A stretch of DNA of 64,000 bases. Source: Blastocystis sp. Blastoise (Eukaryota; Sar; Bigyra; Opalinata; Blastocystidae). The translations under genes and the position numbers were made by a program. This document shows, piece after piece, positions 55,620 through 64,000 of the stretch. A model generated the notes under the pieces. It did no database searches. It saw only the letters and a program-made list of their open reading frames with translations, and was not told the origin of the DNA. The DNA lies in contig JBBPEB010000014.1 in assembly GCA_039096225.1 (NCBI GenBank), positions 632,501 through 696,500 on the forward strand, read 5' to 3'. Each line of letters begins with the position of its first letter. Position 1 is the stretch's first letter.

Positions 55620-58600
55620 TTAGGCGCTAGGATCTGATCCTCTGATTGTAGTAAGAAGTTGACCACACCAGACTAATAAGTCATGATTCTCTTGTATTTG
55701 TTTATCATATAATCCCTAAAGATATATACATGTAAACATAATAATTGGAATGAATAATATGGGAAAATTAATTAAAAATATGTAAATAATATTAATAAAA
55801 ATAAATAAAAATAAATAAAAATAAATAAAAATAAATAAAAATAAATAAAAATAAATAAAAATAAATAAAAATAAATAAAAATAATAAATAAAAAAAAAAT
55901 AAATACTGATAAATGATTAAGTCTAGCTTGAATATCCTTTGCAAGTGCAGACCCATCTTCAGGGGCTTCTGCTCCAGAAGTAGAGGAAGAAGAACCATGT
56001 TGTATATCAAATAATTGTATCTACATATATATATATATATAGATTAAAGAGAGTTTTGAATATTATAAATAAAAAATATCCTTACAAATTATAGATAAAT
56101 AATAATAATAATAAAAAAAATAAATATAATATTCATAATAATAAAAACAAATATAATATTCATAATAATAATAAAAACAATATACTTTAAGACTAGCTAC
56201 TTCTTGAGTGAGTTGATTGACTTTTGTTTTATATGGTTCTAATTCTAGAGATGTTCGTGATGCAAACATATTCTTTTGACCATCTAGAACAGCATGGAGA
56301 CTTACTAACTCCGAATTAATTTGATCATACTATATAGAATATAATATATAATTATTATGAATATATTACAAATAGAGAAATGAATATATAAATAGATTAA
56401 AAAAAGAATTAAAAAAGTGACCATTAAAAAATATATATGTAGATGTAATATATGTATATTATTTAGTAACTAAATACTTGAGCTCTAAGAGAAGCGAGAG
56501 ATTGTAAAGCAATTTGATTATCTTCTTCTTTTTTATGAAGAGATATCTGAGAAGATGTTAACTGAGAACGAAGACTATATAATATAATATAATGATATAT
56601 AATTAATATAATAATATATAACATAATACTATATAAACAACAGATAATAATAATTAAATTACATACTCATCCACAGTACTTTGTAACTTTTGATTTTCAG
56701 CGCATTTTTCATCAAATTTTTGTTTTTCTCTTTCTTGATTCATAGTATATATATTAATATCTTTGATATTCTCACTAATCTTCTTTCTTTCTATTTCAAG
56801 AAGATTCTTGATTTGTTCATATTTATTCATATATTCCTCAATCTCCTTCGTCTTATCTTTCAGTTTTGTAGAATAATCATTCTCCTCAGCAAGACGACTT
56901 GCAGCACAATTACTATATATATATAATATTTAATGAAATAACGATCCTAAATAATCATGCAGAATATATATATATATAATATTTAATAATACTATCTATA
57001 GGAGAATATACTCATATTCAGTTTTAAGTCGATCGCATTCAGTTGTTGATTTATTCAATTCCTGAACCAGACGCATCTCATTATTCTTCATATCTATTAT
57101 TTCAGTCTATATACATAGAAGATATTATAGAATTATATAAAACAATATAAAACAATAAAATAATATAAAATAATATAAAAATGATATAAAAATGATATAA
57201 AAATGATAAAAAAGTATTCACCAAAAAAAAATTAAAAATTAAAAAAAAAAAAATAGAAATAATAATAGACTATATACCTTCATAGATTCAAAGGCAATAT
57301 CATTATCTTTCAGTTGATTGGTTAAATCAGTTATTTGATTCTTATAATGTTCTTCTAATTTACGTATTTCTTCTTCATAATGTGTTGAAGCCTCTGTTAT
57401 ACCTTCCTGTTTAATAACACTAATCTTATCATATACTTCGTTAATTACAGTTCTCATCTCTTCATTCTGATTCGATAAATCGATATTACTCTTACGTAAG
57501 GATTGCTATATATATGTATATACATATATATATATAATTTATACATTTATAAATAATAAAAACAGATATAAAACAATATTTATTCATATAGAAATAAACA
57601 AATAAATAAATGAAAAAATAAATAAATAAATGAAAAAACAAATAAAAAAAATCAAAAACAAAATGAATAAATATAAAATAAATAAAAACAAAAATTGAAT
57701 ATCAGGAACATACACATTCTTCTTGTAATCGTTTGAGTGTTCCAGCTAAGCCATTAATAACAGTTTGAGCTTCAATTGTAGCCTTCTTTGTAGCTTCAGC
57801 AACTTCTATAGCTAATTGTTCTTCTGTATATTTTAAAGGAGATTGAGCTATAACGTTACATAAATCTAAATCAAGATTATATTGTTTTCCAAGTTCAGCA
57901 AAAGCTTTCATATGTATAGTTTTCGATTCTTCTTCAACTTTCTTTTCAGGTTGTATACTATTATTATTATTAACAGTATTATCATCATTCGTAGTTGTCG
58001 GTGTATCAACAATAATAACATTAGCTAATTTATCTTTTAAGGACGCATTACTTGGATCTTCAAGAAGTCGTTGAACACTAGCAGGAGGTGCAGGAATCAT
58101 TACAGGTGTTGACTTTTTAGTTTCTATACCAGATATATGAGGACCTTCAGATAAAACAGAAGCAGATATAACTTCGTCAGTTTTCGAAAGAGGAACTTGA
58201 GTATTTGCAGCAGGTTCTGATGGTTCAGAAGGTACTGTTGGCTCCGATTGAGGAATAGATGGAGAAGTAGTAGAAGCAGGCATAGGATTAGAAGTAACAG
58301 GTATAGAAGATAAAGGTGTTGTTGCTGTTTCTTGTTCAACTGTATTATTTTCTGTTGTTTCTTGTTCAACTGCCATATTTTCTGCTGTTTCTTGTTCAAC
58401 TGCCATATTTTCTGCTGTTTCTTGATTATTTTCTTGTGTAGTTGCCATTGGATCATTTGGATCCATCTCATAATCATCGTAAACATAACCATCCTGGTAA
58501 TAATCTCCTTCTGTACCATCATAATTAGGTTCTTCATAGACATCGGCATTTATTGGCATATGTTGTTGGAAAGCTTCTGGATCTTCATCTTGATAATATT

Positions 58601-58742
58601 GAGCATCTTCATCCTGATAATATTGAGCATCTTCATTCTCGTTTTCTAGCACCATAGCAGTTGATGATGGAACGGCCTCAGTAGTAACGGTAGAGTCTGT
58701 AGGTTCTTCTGGAACTGTAGGATCTTCGACAGTGGCTGACAT
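55620..58742 (-). CDS. Acidic-headed long coiled-coil protein
   Basis: The start is ATG 58742 (MSATVEDPTVPEEPTDS) and the stop TAA 55620 (ending TTIRGSDPSA). The first exon (58742-57715) encodes an acidic, Pro/Thr/Ser/Gln-rich disordered head. It has a doubled EDAQYYQD unit (about 58585-58645) and a triplicated QETAENMAVE-like unit (about 58325-58425), then a segment KAFAELGKQYNLDLDLCN. From about 57850 to 56060 the exons encode heptad-rich sequence (IEVAEATKKATIEAQTVING, EIRKLEEHYKNQITDLTNQL, ECDRLKTEYENCAASRLAEE, DKTKEIEEYMNKYEQIKNLL), i.e. a long coiled coil. It ends with a Ser-rich linker and a final helix LNHLSGLYDKQIQENHDLLVW. The role is probably structural or tethering (golgin- or cytoskeleton-like), but the family is not recognised. 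About eight introns. Confidence 0.8.
55795..55880. repeat. 10-bp tandem repeat (ataaataaaa), eight copies, in an intron
   Basis: Eight perfect or near-perfect units occupy the intron before the last coding exons of the coiled-coil gene. Confidence 0.9.
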
Positions 58743-59313
58743 AATAAAATATGTTCTTTAAAATTTAAATACTGTGTTTATCAAAAGTTGTCACTTGTGA
58801 GAAATTATATTTTCCAAAGAATTGCTGTTAGTTTTTCAAAAATTTCCAGTAGAAAATGGTTTTCTCGTGTATATGAACGGAAATATCCGTGAAAATATTT
58901 CTGTGTAACAACGAAATACAGAAATTTCTTCTAAGGATTTCCTTACAGTTGTTCTTTTCCTTCTTTTTATTTCAAATATTCGTAAACTTTGAATTTTTTA
59001 TTTTCTTTATATCTGTAAGAAGGATCATTGAATCATTAGTTATCTGATTAATGATCAAGTCTATTTATATCAAATAAAACAATGTTGAACTAGACTCTCA
59101 TGAAAAATGCATAGTTTTTGAAATAGTCGTGGGAATCTATATCTTTACAGTGGAGTTCTAGAAATAATCATTGTTTCCTTTTTTTAAAATAGGAATAGTT
59201 TTTACTTTATTTAAATAACTATTTTAATTACTTGTTAAATATAAAAATTATTATATAAAATATTGTGAAATATCTGCGCTTTCAAATCAAACCAATTTAA
59301 CTAATAATTCGAA
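58743..59313. other. Divergent intergenic promoter region
   Basis: About 570 bp lie between the starts of the coiled-coil gene (-) and the SANT gene (+). The stretch is comparatively rich in non-TA words. No motif was identified with confidence. Confidence 0.5.
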
Positions 59314-60898
59314 ATGAATAACATTAAACGACGTTTAAACGATGATGGAGTTACTGTCATTACTGTATTTTGTCTTTTCTGATCTTCAAGTATATTCTAT
59401 ATTTATAGAAAACATCAAATGAGAATAATTTAATAAAAAAGTATATTTGTTTTGAATTATTTATTACGTATTATTCAGATCATCAACAATTAAGGAAACA
59501 GAACCTACTGATATTCCTGCAAACACAAATTGGGGTTGTGTATGTCATTTTAAATTTTCTTATTCTTTTCAAAATCTTTTCTACATATAAAATTTTGTGT
59601 GCTAATAACTATATATATTTATAGGGTTTATTCTGTCAAAAGAAAGGTATATTGCTTATCGATTATTTATAAATTTCTATTTCTATAGTTGAAGAGTATT
59701 TATTTTTGTATTTCTGAGCTAGTTTCTAGTCATTTTATTATTTTTATTTAATATTTCTATCTATATACTCATTCAGGCCCACCAAAACAATCGTATATAT
59801 ATCTGTTTTTTTCTATATATATATCTATATGTATATATATATATATATATATATAGGTTCCTATTCCTACATTTAGTAGTATATTCAAACAACAAGCACC
59901 TATCACTAAAATAATTAAGATTCATGAGAATAATATTTCTGTTCTTCAAAAGAGAAAACAGTATTTAGAAACAAAATTATATATGTATAATCGTATTAAT
60001 GATGAAAAAATGGAAGAAGTTATTGATGTATATAGATATATATTTATAATTCAATGTTTTCGTCGATATTCTATTTATTATTATTGTAATAGTGAACAAC
60101 TTATCTATATATATATATATTCATTTAAAACAAATAACAGAAATGTTTAATATATATATATATAAATATATATAGAAGATTGCGGAGACATCGTCATCGG
60201 ATGACGACGTCGTAGCACGTGTCTTCAAAGAGAATCACCAGAAGAAAGAGGCTCAAGAGAGACAACTCTATAAGGATGGAAAGAATAATATTATATATAT
60301 ATATAATAATCAATTTATACTTTGTGTTTTATCATCTCTTGATTTGTTATTGGTATTTTCTAAGTATATTCTCTTATTACTATTGTTTTTATGTTGATAT
60401 TATTATATATCTTTTATTATTAAATATCTATTATTATTATATATGTTTAATATATATATCTATTATGTAGTATATATACGGACATTTCAGAGTTAGAAGA
60501 TGTTCGAAATGCGAAGTATATATATATGAAATATAAGGATGAGTTTATAAGGAAGATGGTTCGATATATAAATGATAAGAAGGTATATTATATATATATA
60601 TATGATTTATTTCTCTCTTTATATTTTCTTTACATATATAATTCATTTAATTTATATATATATTAGATGTATTGTATATCTCTTGCAAATGAGTATATAC
60701 GTGTTGAGCGGGAATATTTAAAGCGGGAAACAGAATTAGATAAATATACATATTCCTATGGATTCAAATATGATCATTCTCAACAAGTCATGCCTACACG
60801 TATATATTTATATATATTATTTGATTATATGTGTTCTATATATATATATAATAAATAACATATATGTATAGTATATATATAATCTATATAGTATAATG

Positions 60899-60974
<76 letters not shown>

Positions 60975-62752
60975 CTTCTCGCAGTATGCGTGTGACTCGT
61001 TATCACTCCCAAACCTCCATTCTTGACTTGGACTCTATTACTTCTACTGTATATATATATATATATATATAATTGAATTACTATAATAATAATCTTATTT
61101 TCATAAAGCATCGTAGTTATAACAATAATAATAGTATTATAAGAATAATGATTATCATTTTTATTCATATTCTTGTTCTCTCTCTCTCTCTGAATATATA
61201 TATATATATATATATATATAGGATAGTGCATATTTCATTGATAAGCAGGGAGAACCACCAAATCAAATTGTATATAACCGATGGAAGTATATATATATAT
61301 ATAATATATATATAATATATATATAGTATTATTACTTTAATTAATAGATATGATTTTATTTTGTGTATCTATTAATAAAATATATTTATTTATGATATTA
61401 TTTATTATTATTAATATATACCTATTATTATTTCTCTTAAGGTTTATTAATAAATCGAATAACTTTCTTACAACGGATAATCAACCCCAAAAATGTCTTG
61501 GACAACCTGATGGTATATATATATATATTATGATCAGCTTTTAATTATTACTCTATTTATAATATTATTTATTTATCACTATATATAACTATATTTATAT
61601 AGCTATTCCTTGTCCTCCTACCTGTAATTGTGTGTATAATATTCAGAAATCCCAATATCTCTATAAACCGTGGAGTTATTTGGAACAATTCATTTTCATC
61701 GACCTCTTTTTCCAGAAACCAAAGGTATTCATATTTATTATTATTATTTTATCATAGGATATATTATATACAATAAAATCAAAATAAGTTTTATTTCATA
61801 CTCTATATATATAGAATTTCCATTTTATTGCTCAACATTTAAAGAATAGAAATACAAACGAAGTGATCGATTTCTATTATCGAATGAAAAAAGGTATTTA
61901 AAAAATATTTTTTACTATTTTATTTAAATATATATATATGTCATAACTACACTAAATTCATATCTTAAAATAAATGATATTAAATATATATATATCTTCT
62001 TTAGGTTTGCATATACCTCTCCTTCTTCGTGTATATATATCTCTGAAAAGAGCGAAGAATGGAGATCAGAGACCTATTGTTCTAGCAGCAGCTTATGCTA
62101 TTGGTATATATATAATAATAATAATAATATTATTAATAATATTTATTTAAACTGCTTTCTTTGAATTCTCATTTTTCTAAGATTATATATAATATAATAT
62201 AATATAATAAAATATGCTATATATAGGTCTTCCTATACCTGAGTCTGTCTTTACACCTGATTATGCGTCTGTTAATATATATGAATATATCTCTGAATAT
62301 CAATATAATCACCCTGAGTCTCCTTATATTCAACAACCTCTCCCTTTTTCTTATGATGGTGAAGAAATGTCGCCAGAAGAACGACGTAGAAGACGACAGG
62401 CACGTGAACATGAAATAGAACATCTATTAGAAAAAATGGGAATCGATGTATATATTATTATTATACTTATTATGATTAACTTATACTAATTTCTTAATGT
62501 ATTGATCAACTATACATTTTTATTTATTATTTATGATTGACATTATAACAATATATATTCTATATATATATAATATTTTTAAAAATAATTTTATATGAAA
62601 AATAATGATTCTATATAAATGTGTTTTTATATATATAGTTGAAAGGTTGTATTCCTCCATCAGAGTCTCTCACTCAAGGGTCAGGAAGAGGAAGGAGAGG
62701 GATACAAAGAGCAAAGGAACAACATAGAATACATGAAGAAGAAACTAATTAA
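59314..62752 (+). CDS. SANT-domain protein, NCoR/SNT1-like co-repressor candidate
   Basis: The likely start is ATG 59314 ([17 protein letters not shown]) and the stop TAA 62750-62752. Exons give [14 protein letters not shown], then [16 protein letters not shown] and [20 protein letters not shown]. Next is an acidic SSSDDDV patch with a charged coiled segment ([20 protein letters not shown]). A SANT/Myb-like domain follows at about 61640-61890: [19 protein letters not shown] joined to [20 protein letters not shown] and YYRMKK. The W, F.F, PKNF and YY.KK positions match the second SANT of NCoR/SMRT and of yeast SNT1. The C-terminal region has a basic [19 protein letters not shown] helix and an RGRRG tail. 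SANT proteins of this type recruit histone deacetylases, so a chromatin role is inferred. The exon 1 joins are uncertain. Confidence 0.75.
59625..59646 (+). other. 22-nt microexon of the SANT gene
   Basis: The sequence GGTTTATTCTGTCAAAAGAAAG is bounded by ...TTATAG and GTATAT. It must be included, with the next microexon (59777-59792), to keep the frame between NW and RPTKTIVPIP. Confidence 0.55.
59777..59792 (+). other. 16-nt microexon of the SANT gene
   Basis: GCCCACCAAAACAATC lies between ...ATTCAG and GTATATATAT. Together with the 22-nt exon it restores the reading frame into [10 protein letters not shown]. Confidence 0.55.
60901..60972. repeat. (TA)n microsatellite, about 72 bp, in a SANT-gene intron
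   Basis: This uninterrupted TA run directly abuts the AG acceptor of the exon encoding [12 protein letters not shown]. Confidence 0.9.
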
Positions 62753-63503
62753 ATATCAAAGATTAATGATTTATATATATATATATATTGTATTCAAAAT
62801 TTTGTTTTTTATCTTGTTCATTGTTTGCAATATATCAGTTTATTTTCACTTTATTATATATATATAGATTTCAAATTTGTTGATCACTATATATTTAAAG
62901 AACAATAATTTTAGTTTTTGATTCTTGTGTTTAGTCCTATAGTATATTATACTATAAATAAAAAAGTTGAATAATATTACAAAACAATATTAAAAGAGAA
63001 GCATAAGAAATAAAAGGAATTCAACTAAGAGAAATCACTGGAATAAGTGGTTAATCACTTATGAAGAAAACAAGAAAAATAGGAGAAAAAGAAAAACAAA
63101 AATAGCTATAATAAAGAAATATACAAAACAAAAATGATTATATAAAAGATGAAACTAAAAATAAAATGTAATATGAGTAATATACTTATAAATACCACGA
63201 GAATCAACAGAAAGGAAACAAAATACAAGTTATAAAAAGAGAATGAAAATAATGTAAATATATATATATAAATAAAGACAAGAAGAAAAAATCCAAAAAA
63301 ATCCAAACAAAAAAAAAAGCAAACGAAATAACTAATAAAACTATTTATAATAATAATTAGTATAATAACGGTTTGAAAAGAGAAAGAGACATCAAAATCA
63401 AAAAAAAATAAATAAATGAAAACATATGCTTAAAAACATTCATTAGAGGGTAACCTATAGAGTATACAATATGTATAGTTTATATATATGTATATATATC
63501 TGT
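62753..63503. other. Convergent intergenic interval
   Basis: This 750-bp stretch lies between the SANT stop and the membrane-protein stop. It is A/T-rich with purine-rich patches (about 63060-63420). No gene was recognised. Confidence 0.5.
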
Positions 63504-64000
63504 TTATCCCATAAATCCCCCCAAACTGTCTTCACTTAGATTAGACCCTCTATCAAAAAGACTATTTGTAACATTCCTATTAATACGATCAATTATAAGT
63601 AAACATGATAATCCTGTTATTACTGGCATTACTAAACTTAAGGTATATTGTAGAAGTTCCACGGTTATAAAGAAGGAGGGAAATAATTGATTTATAAAGA
63701 ACCATAAAGATGTCTATATATATTTATATTAAGAATATATATTAATAATAAAATAATAATAAATATATAATAATATAATAAATGTATAATAAACATAATA
63801 ATAAACATATAATAATAAACATATAATAAACATAATAATACTATAGAGTATACTCCTGCTTGTATTAGAATCATGAAGATCATGAGTGATTTAATCCATT
63901 TAATAAGTGTAGGAGAAGGACAATAACTCGCTATATGTATAAACACACAAAGGACACATCCCAAAACACATAAACATGTATATAAATAAATCGAATAAAA
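63504..64000 (-). CDS. C-terminal part of a multi-pass membrane protein (cut by window edge)
   Basis: The stop is TAA 63504, after LFDRGSNLSEDSLGGFMG. Upstream, the last exon encodes FFITVELLQYTLSLVMPVIT and GLSCLLIIDRI, a transmembrane helix followed by a short hydrophilic tail. An intron (about 63718-63850) separates it from CVLGCVLCVFIHIASYCPS and LMIFMILIQAGVYS, two more hydrophobic segments. The 5' part lies beyond position 64000, so neither the family nor the length can be judged. Confidence 0.6.

Noticed and set aside
58332-58649. + strand Cys-rich frame (repeated FNCHIFCCFL)
   Set aside because: It is the exact antisense of the tandem-repeated acidic head of the coiled-coil gene. The apparent Cys repeats are a shadow of the QETAENMAVE units.

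Overview
The window is nuclear DNA from an extremely A+T-rich, intron-dense unicellular eukaryote. Coding exons are short, commonly 60-400 bp. They are separated by introns of about 50-200 bp that usually begin GTATAT... and end ...TATATAG. Intergenic DNA is short and nearly pure A/T. All three standard stop codons end recognisable genes, and no in-frame stop was seen inside the conserved exons I read, so the genetic code looks standard. Asn- and Ser-rich tracts lie inside some proteins (LRR protein, GBF1-like tail). The lineage cannot be fixed from this sequence: an amoebozoan, an alveolate or other SAR protist, or an early-diverging fungus would all be compatible. No bacterial, viral, CRISPR or transposon features were recognised.

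Layout, left to right. A large leucine-rich-repeat protein (-, 122-7919). The splicing helicase PRP16/DHX38 (-, 8283-14090). A gene-free stretch (14091-15891). A GBF1/Gea-type ARF-GEF with a Sec7 domain (-, 15892-23891). Cytosolic seryl-tRNA synthetase (-, 24564-26458). A multi-pass membrane protein (-, 27054-28276), head to head with a small acidic protein (+, 28508-29362). A multi-pass membrane RING protein (-, 29594 to about 32325), divergent from a small Ser-rich protein (+, 32593-33232). A 13-kb giant USP-family gene (-, 33708-46673). A NUDT5-like ADP-sugar pyrophosphatase (-, 47107-48162). An AMN1/FBXL-like LRR protein (+, 49599-51794). Ribosomal protein L32 (-, 52030-52607). An unassigned helical protein (+, 52812-54475). 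An acidic, repeat-bearing coiled-coil protein (-, 55620-58742). An NCoR/SNT1-like SANT protein (+, 59314-62752). A membrane protein cut by the window edge (-, 63504 to end).

The genes do not form an operon or a single pathway. They are ordinary eukaryotic housekeeping and regulatory functions: splicing, Golgi ARF activation, translation, ubiquitin biology, nucleotide sanitation and chromatin. The most notable observations are three. First, the giant USP gene appears to be a pseudo-deubiquitinase: Asp stands where the catalytic Cys should be and Gln where the catalytic His should be, in an otherwise well-preserved fold. Second, the ribosomal protein L32 gene can only be read through if its two introns use non-canonical boundaries. 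Third, most introns carry TA-repeat ends that are complementary to one another, and many are filled with private micro- or minisatellites.
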